Positions 1 to 10,186 of a DNA stretch of 64,000 nt are shown here, piece after piece. Below the pieces are notes generated by a model. The model had not been told where the DNA came from, ran no database searches, and worked only from the letters and a program-made list of their open reading frames with translations. The translations under genes and the position numbers were made by a program. Origin of the DNA: Chrysopilus asiliformis (Eukaryota > Arthropoda > Insecta > Diptera > Rhagionidae); NCBI GenBank assembly GCA_964034945.1, contig OZ035961.1, positions 6,678,001 through 6,742,000 of the forward strand, read 5' to 3'. Within the stretch, counting starts at the first letter, position 1, and each line of letters starts with the position of its first letter.

Positions 1-1371
1 GCGCCGAGAAAGATTCCTTCAAACTTAGAAAACCGCATGCCAACAACTAAAAAAACATCCGAATCGAACAGCACATGACTTTCTTATACCACATTTATGC
101 CCCTTTAAAATGTACTCGACGAATAAAAATTAGATAAAATATCAAAATTTAATGCTGAAAAAAAAAATTTGCGCAGAAAGTGTTTTTTTTTTTACTCGAA
201 AGTTTATATTTTGATTTTTGTTTCCTTTTTTTTCCAATGGATTCTCAATGCATTTACCTATCCGAAGAGTGACATCGGTCATACACACTCGTGCGAAATT
301 TTAATACAAAAATTTGAAAACCAAATGTGGCCACAGGTGTGGCTGGTTGTCTGGAAACGAATTAAAAAACTTCATGTCCCTCTACAAATGTTGAGGTAAC
401 ATTTTATTTATTTATTTTTAATCCAATTTGCTTAAAAGGACTTCATTTAGGAGGGCTATGAGTTACAGACAATGTATTATAAGAATCATAAAAGTGAAGA
501 GCAAAAAAAGTTCAGGTTGCCTCAGGCGTGGCCGGTTGCCTGTTTAAAAGCCAAACGTCGTTTTCACAGACTCAAAAAACTTTAAGAAGAAAATCTTTTC
601 GCTAGAAAATCTCTCTTTTTTCAAATTTATCTTTTTATCTAAATTCAAGCTGTCACATTTAATGTGAAATTATTCTGCCAAGTCAATAAAACAATTTTCA
701 GATTTCATACATTTTCATTTTATAAATTTTCTTTATTATTTGTATATATTCGACTTTGTGAGGTTATTTCAGGAAGCGAAAAGACGATTGGTCCCGAAGA
801 TCTACAAAAATGTCCCTAGGCTGCTTTTATCTATTCTTTCGTTGTTCTTAAATAGCTGGGAATAAAGGAAAACTTTACTCAAGGAACTATGATGCAATAA
901 ACATAAAGTAAATGTTTCACAAAGGACACTGAACGACAAAGAAAAATTCATTTAACATGCCTGCTATAGACAAAAAAGCTTTTACTGATTTTTTTTTTTT
1001 TTTTTATTCGCAGGAGTTTTTTTCAGTGTGTTCTAGTTGGAAATATTTTTAAAACTCTATTAACCTGATATTTTCTTTAAAATATGGTATGTGGATGCAA
1101 TATGTGTGGAGTATAATTTGATTTACCTATATTTTATTCAATACCATTGAAGAAATATTTATTTTATTTCCTTTGAGATTTTCTATTTGTGTGAAACGGT
1201 TGTAGTCAATTTTCAAAACTAATATGAGGTGCTGAGAATAGAAATTGTCTGTTGTCGGCATAGCCGACCGCCTAGAGCGGCACGTTTTAGGGTGGCATTT
1301 TGGGTATATTTTTGGAAAAAAGGAAAACTGTCAGACTGCTGCACTGCACAATTGTGTTTTCAGCTCAAAAC
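1..1371. other. Upstream non-coding DNA, no gene recognised
   Basis: AT-rich sequence with homopolymer runs. Two short related stretches near 324-353 and 511-541 share the pattern GGCCACA or GCCTCAGGCGTGGCC followed by a GGTTG-C-CTG segment, which suggests an old dispersed repeat. The only open frames are short and have no recognisable protein character. Confidence 0.5.
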
Positions 1372-1523
1372 ATTTTTTTTTCTCTTATTAAATAACTTAT
1401 CTCCACAAGCTAAAGTAAAAGTGAGAAAAATTTGAGTTTTAGAATTCTTTGCTCTAAAACTTAAATTTTTGGCACTTTTACTTTAGCTTGTGGAAATAAG
1501 TTATTTAATAAGAGAAAAAAAAT
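1372..1523. repeat. Fold-back (long hairpin) repeat
   Basis: About 68 bp (1372-1439) is repeated in inverted orientation at about 1453-1523 with only a few mismatches and a spacer of roughly 12 bp. The arms share CACAAGCTAAAGTAAAAGTG and its complement. The structure is that of a fold-back MITE or a collapsed inverted duplication. It lies directly upstream of an unrelated MITE at 1543. No coding capacity is evident. Confidence 0.75.
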
Positions 1524-1542
1524 ATTCCTTCATAATAGTATG

Positions 1543-1774
1543 CACTCAGAAAAATGGAGGCTAACGGCGTAATTGGCCTCGGGCAGGCGCGCGTTCGCCT
1601 GCATGTGGGCAAGTAAAACTGAGTTGACCTGTGGCCGGAGAAATTCTGAAATTAAGCCACCAGCAGGTGAAGTAGGGAATTGGGAGCTGCACGAGTTGAC
1701 CTTAGATAGGTTAACTCTGACCGCTAGCTGGCTTACAGACACCTCTGTGTGTGACCTGGACATTTTTCTGAGTG
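1543..1774. mobile_element. MITE with CACTCAGAAAAATG terminal inverted repeats, copy 1
   Basis: The 232-bp unit begins CACTCAGAAAAATG and ends with the exact complement CATTTTTCTGAGTG. A second copy in opposite orientation lies at 32379-32627 and shares the interior, including the GCAGGCGCGCG block and the segment on both sides of GCTGCACGAGTTGACC. A short motif GTTGACCT/AGGTCAAC is repeated near both ends, as expected for subterminal transposase sites. Copy 2 is flanked by TA on both sides; this copy is flanked by TG. Open frames on both strands are translations of the repeat, not genes. Confidence 0.8.
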
Positions 1775-3308
1775 TGGTATTATATCCTGTTGTAAATCAA
1801 CATTACCAATAAGCTTCTCTTATCACATAACTTAGACATATGTGCGGCCCTAGATAAGATCTTTAAGCGTTCCCGCCTGTGTAACGACTCAAAAGGTTTT
1901 AGAGCTTGTTTGTTTCTTTTTAGTTGTTTTTTGAATTAATATTTTTCGAATTTAATAAAAATTCCTTCCCATTTCAATCGAGAAATTTGAATTTCACGCT
2001 TCAGATACTTCACTTCAAACGAAATCGTCCAAAGACCTCAAACTCGATTTCTATCAAATAAAACTGCTTAGTAACAAAAAAGAATTTTCATGCCAAAAAA
2101 AGGTATTTTCGTCATACATGAAACAGAAATTGATTTTTTATATGGAAAAGCCTAATAGAAAAGGTGGAATTAGAAACAGAAAATTATTATAGAAAAACAT
2201 AAGAAATATTTCAAAATTGAAACTTTTGTGCTATCCACAAAAAAGGTCATTTTTCCACTACTCAGCTGAAGTCTATTTAATTCAGTGACAGACGTTATAC
2301 CAAACATATTGACATATTCTCTTGTCCTTTTTATTGAAAATATTCCCTTTGAGTTGACCATCAAGCAGTCGGCGATCCTCTGCTGGTATAATTTTCTTGT
2401 CGTCGGTCTGCTGTGCTTGCAGAAAAAACCAAATATCACTCCGAGTATTTGGGCTACAATGTGGGGGGGGAACATGACAGCAAAAAAGGGTCAATATAAA
2501 AAAAGGTTGCAGAAGACGAATAATAATAAGAAGTTTAAAGGATATGGTAAGGAGCCCTCAGATATCATTTCAATTTCTTTGTAATTTCTGAATGCAGACT
2601 AGTAAGCATTTCGATGGTGCCATGTGACAAACCAATATTCATTTGTTGCCAGCTAGAATACGAGAAACCGGGGAAGACAAAGACAAATGGAAATCGTTTA
2701 AAGGATTTTTGCAAACGTTTGCATATCCCTAAAAGAAACTATGTGAACTATCCTTACTGGAATCTGAATCTACACAATTGAATTGTATTGGCAGTCACAT
2801 GGCCATTTGGTTCACTTGTGTCCAAATACCCTTTATAATCAACGACAATCATGATGTGGAATTCCTATGAACTGTAATACTTGAATATACATTCATAGTG
2901 TAGGTACGTCGAATTTGAAATGGATAACAGTTGGCCCTATAAGGTAAAAAAAATCCTCTCCAAGTTTCAAAAAGGAATCGGATGATTTTTTTTAGTGCTA
3001 CGTGCATACCCTTGTGTCAATATTTGAATTTCAAAGAGTTTTTTTCTTCAATTACTTTGCTGTTCATAGGTCATAACCTTTTACAATTTACATATTTGAA
3101 TATTCTGCGATTTTTTAGTATGAAAATTTATTCAAGCTGTTTATGAACACAAAGAAAAATTTTTGTTTTCTTCCCTACTTCAATTTTAAATAAATTTCTT
3201 AAATGGTGTCATACAGTAAGGTCATTTAAGCTTTCTGAATTAGAAGGGAATTTTTCATATAAACATCGTTGATATGCCCTCAATGTTGTTACATTGACCC
3301 ACTTTCTA
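1775..3308. other. Upstream non-coding DNA
   Basis: AT-rich sequence with short overlapping open frames around 2170-2584 on both strands, which look fortuitous because they mirror each other and show no protein motifs. A run of G is present near 2462. No feature can be assigned. Confidence 0.45.
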
Positions 3309-4285
3309 CACACAGAAAAATTTGACTATGTGAACTAGATTTCATCCGATGTTTTTTTAATCCGTATGGACCCCGTCAAGCTGTATAAAAATTTTCCTAT
3401 ATGCAAAAGGAATAAAACTGGAAAGTTTATCTAAACACGTTTTTATTTTACCCCATATGGATAAAAAATTCATGTCATTGGATAAATAAAATATATAAAT
3501 CGGTTTGGGGTAGAAAAAAAAACTCCGTATGGTGTTTGGGATAAAACCTATTCATTCCAAATGGATAATTTTTAAACTCAAAATGCTCTAAATTTAAGCA
3601 CCAAAGTGGAGTTTAAAAGAGCATCTGATGGATTCTTTTATTTATCTTTTAGTCTTCGTTCAAATTTAAAAACATAACAAAAGCTGTAATTGCCAATCTG
3701 GCATTTATTGAAAACCCGTATGGTGATATTCGTATCAAAATTCGAACAGTTGTACCAAAAGCCACTTTGAAGTCAAACTTTCCAAAAAGATTTTTTTGAA
3801 ATTTATTCTAATCGAATTTTGATGTATGGGAGTTTTATGTAGAATCATATCCTAAATAACTTTTGTTCTTGCACTTTTTTGATAAGATGCACCGTTTTTG
3901 AGATATTCGCAAAAATCGTTTTCGTTCGTATGGGGGGTGCCCCCTAATGGTCCATTTTTGCCCATTAACGAACTTAGCCTTGCATTTTACGAAAAACGAA
4001 TCTGCGCAAAATTTCAAGTCTCTAGCTCAATCCGCGCCACAGACGGACAGACAGACGGACCGACGGACAGACGGACGGACAGACATGCTAAATTCAACTT
4101 TTTTTTATCATTCTAAACACACTGGTGTAATTCATGTTTTTGTGTGATGACGGGATCTTGGCGTTACAAACGGTAAGGCAAATCTAATATATCCTTTGGT
4201 TTCACCATACGGGTATAAAAATCTGAGTTATCCAAACGGCGGTTGGACTCTTTGGAGTTAACTTCACACCGAATTTTTTTGTGTG
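3309..4285. mobile_element. TA-flanked TIR element (CACACAGAAAAATT ends)
   Basis: The left end reads CACACAGAAAAATTTG after TA (3307-3308). The right end is an imperfect complement finishing TTTTTTTGTGTG before TA (4286-4287). Near both ends the motif CC(A/G)TATGGATAA or its complement recurs (about 3350-3560 on the left and TTATCCAAACGG near 4229 on the right). The roughly 977-bp interior hosts the microsatellite-bearing repeat at 3669-4214, so this may be a nested pair. No transposase is visible, so it is presumably non-autonomous. Confidence 0.55.
3669..4214 (-). mobile_element. Helentron-like non-autonomous repeat (family B), copy 1
   Basis: This region shares long similarity with 62458-62990 and 53673-54143. 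Shared parts are a hairpin-like AATTGCCA..TGGCA near 3687-3704, then ACCCGTATGGTGA at 3714, a conserved core ending TTTCAAGTCTCTAGCTCAAT, a (GACGGACA)n stretch at about 4038-4085, a conserved tail, and a terminal CACCATACGGGT. The layout of inverted ends, core, tetranucleotide array and terminal hairpin matches DINE-1/Helentron-type elements (family knowledge). The hairpin suggests a minus-strand orientation, which is inference. Confidence 0.55.
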
Positions 4286-5689
4286 TAAGTTGGTAATCAA
4301 ATGTTTGTGAAAGTCATGGAGATTTTCACCAAATCATGGGAGATAAAATCACCTTTATTTTTTTTTACCTTCATCTTTAAAAAAATAATAAACCTAATTG
4401 TTGAGATAACTTTACAAAATGTCGCTATAATGCTGTTTTGGGTCAGGTGTGTGCAAAAACCTATGCACATGAGCCAAATCACAATGAAGCAACGAATAGA
4501 TCTACACTAAAAAATTGAGAAATTAAAAGCAGCTTTACCCACCTAGCGGTAAGATTTTACCCTTCTTACATAATTAAACCTCATATAATGAAAAATTTGA
4601 TATATTACGTTGTTGCACGAAAAAAAAATTGAAAACCCGACGACTAATTGAGGTACAAAGTTGAAATTTGGCACAGAACAAGCTTTTAATACCGTTCGAA
4701 AATTACACAAATTTAACCACCACTTCCTTGTCCCCGTACAAATGAGAAAGACTTTTGCGATTTTCCCGAAAAGAGTTCCATTTCTGATTAGACAAAAAGT
4801 ATCTAATTCCACATATGATTCCACATTACATCAAAATTCAATCGGAACACTCCTCTTTCCATCCTTTTACAAATTTTTTTTTTAATTATTTGCCGATTAT
4901 ATATTTTCTTGCCCAAAATACCCCCACAAAACTTTCACGCTAAGCTGTCTGTTAAAATGTGAATATATATTACACGCATTTAATTCAAACCTCCAAAATC
5001 TCTCTATAGCTTAAATATCTTCATGGTTATGGGGAATCGATGTTTAAAAACACTTCAGATACAGAAGAAAATGAAAATGTTGATGAATGGTAATATTTTG
5101 TCGTATCTCCAACGCTTTCGACATTTTTCTATCTAGATTTTTCGTAAATTTTGCATTATTGAAAATTCCCGACTGCCAAATCCCGCCAGTATTTTTATTT
5201 TCTTTTTAGATATTTTTTACCTGAGGAATTTTCTTTTCATTCCCCCTCAAGGCACAACAGAAAAAAAGTTTCAACGATATAATTGAAGCTTAAGCTTTTT
5301 GGCTCCAAAAATTCCTTTCTTTTTCAAGAAAAAGTTGCCAAGGCTCATGTTTTAGCGAGAAAAACTTTCGCTGAAAGCGAAACCGAATTATGAAAAACAA
5401 CAAAATCGTGGTTTTTGGTAACTTTTCTGTATGTTTTAAAAAGGTTTTTCGAAAAGTTTTCTGATTTCGATTTTTTATGTGGAATTCCCGTAGATTCAAT
5501 TTGTTTTTCATTGTGTTTTTATTGCTTTTATTTTCAATAATGATTAATGACTTTCCGAGCAGAACGATCAATTAACACACAGGCGATTGGAGGAAAATGG
5601 TCAAAGGTTACTCAATTAAATTGAAAAATTATTTGAATATTTGCCACTATAAGAAAAGGCTTCTAAATTTAGTGTTTTGAGAAGAATAT
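4286..5689. other. Upstream non-coding DNA
   Basis: AT-rich DNA without recognisable genes. A possible single repeat end CTACACTAAAAAATTG occurs near 4501. The longest frames (minus strand 4543-4824 and 5290-5571) lack motifs and are read as fortuitous. Confidence 0.4.
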
Positions 5690-6280
5690 GGACAAGCAAA
5701 ACAAAGAAAAAAAACATAAGAAAAGCTACAATTGCCAGGGGGCAATCGTGGAATACTCTATATAAGGACAAACAAAATTTTCATGAAAAAAATCCATTGG
5801 TATGTCAGAGGAGAAACGATTGGTCCGATTGGATTTTAGTGTACGGAACAATTATATCAAAATATTCTAAACACATTTCATCTTTATGAATTTCTCGATA
5901 TTGTACACCGTTCTCGAGAAAATAGAAGAAAATTTTTCCATTCTTATGGGAGGTCCAACTGGATTTTGACTTATAGATAAGTAATGTAACATTGTGTCCT
6001 AAACCTTTACAAATTTTTCAAAACGACTAATCGTTTCTGAGAAAATGGAAAAAACCTGTTTAATTTGTATGATCGAGAGGGGAAGGCATCCTCCAATTTT
6101 GCCCTATCAAAAACTTAGCCTAGCCATTCACGAGAAACCTAATTGTACAAAATTTCAACTCTCTAGCTCAATGCTTTCAAAAGTTATGGTGTTCACGAAT
6201 AGACGAGCAGACAGACAGACAGACAGGGAGACAGACAGACAGACAGGGAGACAGACAGGGAGACAGACAGACAGACAGGG

Positions 6281-6329
<49 letters not shown>

Positions 6330-6450
6330 GGGAGACAGACAGACGGACGGGCGTGCGGAAATTAAAATCTTTTGTCATACCAAACACCATGATGTAGGTC
6401 ATTTTTGTGTACGACGATTGGTTCGATGGATTACAAACGCTATACTAATG
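5690..6450. mobile_element. Divergent family B (Helentron-like) repeat with (CAGA)n array
   Basis: The start, AAACATAAGAAAAGCT then ATTGCC..GGCAAT, parallels the 5' part of the repeats at 3669 and 62458. The core CAAAATTTCAACTCTCTAGCTC at about 6150 parallels their core, and it is followed by the long CAGA array and a tail resembling theirs (CATACCAAACACCATGATGT). Sequence identity is low, so this looks like an older subfamily. The apparent open frame across the array encodes only RQTD repeats and is not a gene. Confidence 0.5.
6208..6347. repeat. (CAGA)n microsatellite with GGGA interruptions
   Basis: About 140 bp of CAGA/GACA tetranucleotides, interrupted several times by CAGGGAGA units. 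It occupies the position of the tetranucleotide array inside the surrounding Helentron-like repeat. Confidence 0.95.
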
Positions 6451-6464
6451 GCGAATTTGAATAA

Positions 6465-6735
6465 CAGATTAAAAACATACCAAATTCACATTATCTTTAC
6501 AATGCCTTTCCTGAGTTTTTAAATTTCCAATCCAGAAACTCCATCTGCTAATTTCCTCGAAAAAAAAAAGGAAATTCGGGTCATTCTTACAGGACCTTTC
6601 CTTTAATTATTTTTAATTAGCTCTCGTCTAAACTAGTTAAACTAACCCGCGATAACAAAATTTCAAAGAAACCGGTGGGGTTGTTATTGAGTAATCGCTG
6701 TCACCGATTTAGGAAACGTTTTTTTTATATTTATT
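6465..6735. repeat. Dispersed repeat family C, fragment
   Basis: Shares ATTCACATTATCTTTACA, then GAGTTTTTAAATT, then CGCGATAACAAAATTTCA and GAGTAATCG(A/C)TGTCACCGATTT, in the same order, with 55930-56090. This copy lacks the GACA array found at the end of the other copy and is probably truncated. Confidence 0.6.
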
Positions 6736-6893
6736 GGAAAAGCGAGATTGAAGTTTCAAATCGCATTAAAAGTCACATAACGTCGACAATTTTCATCCGA
6801 TCAACTTAATATCTTAAGAGATAAAAGTCGAAATGTTGTACTTTAATAATAAAGAAGTCTAAAGTTTTCAAATAGGCATACCCCCTTAAATTA

Positions 6894-7140
6894 AGGCACT
6901 TGACACACCAAATGCGAATTCGCACCGCATAGAGAAAAAGTTCAAATTTACCAAGCGATTTTATATCGTATGTCATCTACATGAGCTCTAATTTTGCAGA
7001 GACCCCAATTTTTCGGAGACCCCATTGTTACGTAAAACAAAATTAGAGCTCATGTAGATGACATACGATGTAAGATCGCGCGGTAAACTTGAACTTTTTC
7101 ATACTGCGGTGCGAATTCGCATTCGGTGTGCCAAGTGCCT
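6894..7140. mobile_element. Fold-back MITE with about 100-bp inverted arms
   Basis: The segment 6894-6996 is repeated in inverted orientation at 7038-7140 with roughly 10 mismatches. Both arms contain GCGAATTCGCACCGCA and the ATGTCATCTACATGAGCTC block. The loop is about 41 bp. The element is almost entirely hairpin, and no target-site duplication is evident by eye. Confidence 0.8.
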
Positions 7141-7197
7141 AAGGATCGATTTATTATGATTAGAACTTATGTTATTGTACTAAAATTTTGTTAGAGC

Positions 7198-7464
7198 TTA
7201 ACCCTCATACTGTCCTCGGGTCATTTCTGACCCAAATTCGATTTTAATTAAAAGTATCTTCTCAACTACATGAACAATGTTTGTATGGTGTAGGCTCTGT
7301 GAACAAATTTCTTTTAAATACCGAAAACAATAATCTATTTGTTCATATTTTAATCCATTGAAGAGCACTGTAGTCTTCATGGGTCATAAATGGGTCATAA
7401 TGGGTCATTCTTGACCCACGAAGACATCATACGTTATTTTTCTTAAGGACAGTATGAGGGTTAA
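7198..7464. mobile_element. piggyBac-type MITE (TTAA flanks, CCCTCATACTGTCCT TIRs)
   Basis: TTAA at 7198-7201 is followed by CCCTCATACTGTCCT. The complement AGGACAGTATGAGGG ends at 7460 and is followed by TTAA at 7461-7464. TTAA duplication and a 5' CCC are hallmarks of the piggyBac superfamily (established). Next to the ends, GGGTCA..TGACCC motifs occur (7218-7233 and several near 7381-7418), probable subterminal sites. The 259-bp interior has no transposase, so mobilisation would need a transposase in trans. Confidence 0.85.
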
Positions 7465-9300
7465 ATCGACATAATGTGCTGTTAATATGTTTTAAGCTTT
7501 AATTAATCTAAAAAAAATCTTCAAGAAAAATGTTTGTATATGGTGTGCCTCAAAGTCTACCAGTGAAAGAAATTTCTGAATAAAGCTGTGCCTCTTTGAA
7601 AATCTGCAAAAAATAACAATACGAAAATCCTCAGCTGATCGTAGAAAGTTTCTTTTTTTTTTGTTAAAAAAACGGACAAGATGCAACAACATATAGTAAA
7701 TAAATGTGGGAGTAAAAGTGGATCATGACATGAGTTTATAACTTTAACACCATACCTTAAACTCAACTAATTTTTCACGATAGACCCATATAAGTCCCAG
7801 GAGTCATTTATATTGGAAAATAACGGCAAGCTTACATATAAAATGTATACATCTATGTAATGAAAGTATAAAGAAGAATATGACGATCTCTTCTTTCATG
7901 CTTCTGGCTTAGATGGTTCCTTATATCAATACGAAATATACAAGCGAGAAACTTTTGACAAAAAAAAAATATGGAAAAAACGAACAAAAATATATACTTA
8001 TATATGGAAAAAATAAAGAACACAAAGTTACCAGCAAAGTAAAAACGAATGCGAATAACGAACAAGAGGAAAATTTGTAGAAGAGTAAGAAAATGAAACA
8101 ACAACAAAGAAAGGGAAAATCTTGCCTTGTGTGAATGAAGAAAAACCAAAAAAAGCTCCAAAGCTTCAAAGGGCGTGTACCACAAATTCTGTTCACGCGT
8201 CCCACGTGTAGAACCTGTGACGTGTATACTAAGTAAAACAAGTGACGATACGAAGTACGAGCAAGTCCTGGTTTCGCTACCTGAGTTTCAAATTAACAAC
8301 ACGCATAGAATGGTATGCTCGTACATACAAATATTTACCACCGCATTTATATATGACTCGCCGTTTTTTTTTCGCAGACACGCGATATTCAAAATCTTTA
8401 GCCTAGACAACATATCTTTTAGCTCGTCTCTAGCCTTGCTAATATGAACTTGAGAACCACCATCCGCCGGCAATGAAGTACAAAAACGCAGACCAAGATT
8501 TGAGGAAAAGTATAGAAAATATGAGTGTAAAAAGGAAATATTATTTAATAGAATGAAAAAGGATTCACATGTCAGTGTTGTCGATTCACATCCAAAAATC
8601 TTAAATGTGAAATCTTCATCCCGTTTCACCTCATTTCACAGCGAATACAGCAAATAAGGACCATTCATCTAATCGAGCAGCATCCATCCGTTTGTCCATG
8701 TTCTACACCTCGGTCAACTGAATTTAGGGTTGGGTAAAGCTTTTCGTGAAAAATTCCAATTAACCTACATATACATTGTTATATCTAAGCTCGCCATGTG
8801 GCGGCAAATAGGGCGGCTCTCTATATGTACACAAAAAAGGAAAATATTTTACACTTGTGTATAGCATGTGATGAAGGTAATATCCTTATAGGCGAAAATT
8901 TCCCTGAAAATCTGACTATGCGTATTGTAGAGTTTTTCCGTTCATTCAGTAGAGCTTCGACCGTCGTCGATTCAAGGTGTGACAGCTATAACAAGGAAAT
9001 AGAACCGAATTTCAAAAATTTCACATCATTTAATCCTGATTTTTCCTAAGAAATACAAAACAACAGAGTCTAGTGTTTCTGTGATGATTTTCCGCTGCAC
9101 CCTAAGTTTCACAAAATCATAATATGAGCAACTAGAATAGTATCTCGTATTTATTTGCTCAATAACGGCAAGGATAATCAAACGAGATATTCAAAATTTT
9201 TGCTCAACTTTTGAAATTTCAAAATCTTTTTTTTTCTCATCTTAAATTTATCCGCTCAAAGTGTTCGGGAATTTTTTTTTTGAGCAAATTTCATTTTAAT
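7465..9300. other. Upstream DNA, no confident gene
   Basis: AT-rich, with a slightly more GC-rich stretch at 8160-8300 containing CACGTG and GACGTG words. A frame at 8798-9049 runs 83 codons but begins GTG and shows no motif, so it is not called. If 9313 is a transcription start for the PH gene, this interval would be its upstream region. Confidence 0.35.
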
Positions 9301-9310
9301 GAAAAACGAA

Positions 9311-9316
9311 TCAGTT
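9311..9316 (+). promoter_or_regulatory. Candidate initiator (TCAGTT) upstream of the PH-domain gene
   Basis: TCAGTT matches the insect initiator consensus TCAGTY. It is followed by GTGACGTAG about 28 bases after the A, loosely like a downstream promoter element, and by a CAACAACAACAATAACAACA stretch (9415-9437) of the kind common in fly 5' untranslated leaders. No TATA box was seen at the expected distance. The first coding ATG is about 0.8 kb downstream. This is inference from short motifs only. Confidence 0.25.
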
Positions 9317-10125
9317 GAGTGTTAGTGTAAGGAAAATATGTGACGTAGTAAAAGAACTTGTGTGCTTGATTAAGGGAAAATAGAGGAGCTGTCTGAACAG
9401 TTCCTTATCGCCGACAACAACAACAACAATAACAACACCGACAACAATAACAAATGCGTGAATAAGTTGAAGAATACAAAAAAAACACAAATAATACGTT
9501 GAAAGGATATACGACGAAAAGGACGACAAAAAAAGGAGGAAAAATAAAGAAAACCTACACCTGTCGTCACCTCGTTTTGTGCGATCCTTGTATAACTTTT
9601 GCTGTCAGGATATTTCGGTTTATCGCGTCCCTGTGTTATAAATATTGTCGTATTAACATTAAGCTTCTTGATGCCGGCATACATTTGACCCGGCTGGATT
9701 TTTGTCCGACATCAAGTAACAAAACGCAATACGATACGATACGATACGCTACATAACCCCTAACAAAATAAATTCAAACAAAGTGTTATTGAAATATTTC
9801 AATAAATTTCAAGGATAAAAGAGGAAATTTTCCCAATTGAAAATGAAAATAATTTATTGTTTTTATGGAAAACTAATCGATTCCAGGTGTTTCCAATAAA
9901 ATTGTATTTTAAAGCTTCACATTTATTAAATTAACATTAATTTAAAACAAATATAATATAAATTTTGTTAAATTTCGAAACAAAGTTTTTATTTGAAATT
10001 TTGTTAAATAACTCATTAAGACAAAAAATAATAAAAAATCAGTTCCATATCATAAGTGAAATAAATTGTTAGTTCCTGTTAATTAATCATATTATCAATT
10101 AAGTTGTTAAAACTAAATTCCGAAA
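9317..10125 (+). other. Possible 5' untranslated leader or upstream DNA of the PH-domain gene
   Basis: Contains CAA/CAACAATAA-rich sequence, a short (GATAC)n run near 9733-9750 and AT-rich DNA up to the start codon. An upstream leader intron cannot be excluded. No complete protein frame was recognised. Confidence 0.3.
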
Positions 10126-10186
10126 ATGTTCTCAATGTGTTCAAAGGCAACCCCGAGAACTTCCCCAAGCGTACAACAGCATTCAG
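10126..10186 (+). CDS. PH-domain gene, coding exon 1 (start codon)
   Basis: CGAAAATG gives a fly-like start context, since A-rich bases before ATG are typical. The 20 codons read MFSMCSKATPRTSPSVQQHS, and the exon ends TCAG before the donor GTATGT, leaving one base (G) of the next codon. Exon 2 begins GT, giving Gly21. The segment is Ser/Thr/Pro rich, as expected for a disordered N-terminal tail. No other phase-1 exon with an ATG was found upstream of exon 2, but alternative first exons inside 28 kb of intron remain possible. Confidence is lower than for the PH-coding exons because the exon is short and lacks a conserved domain. Confidence 0.6.

Noticed and set aside
6045..6402. Open frames of RQTD or VCLS repeats on both strands
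   Set aside because: Translations of a CAGA tetranucleotide array.
8798..9049. 83-codon frame upstream of the PH gene
   Set aside because: It begins GTG, has no motif and cannot be joined to exon 1 in a supported way.
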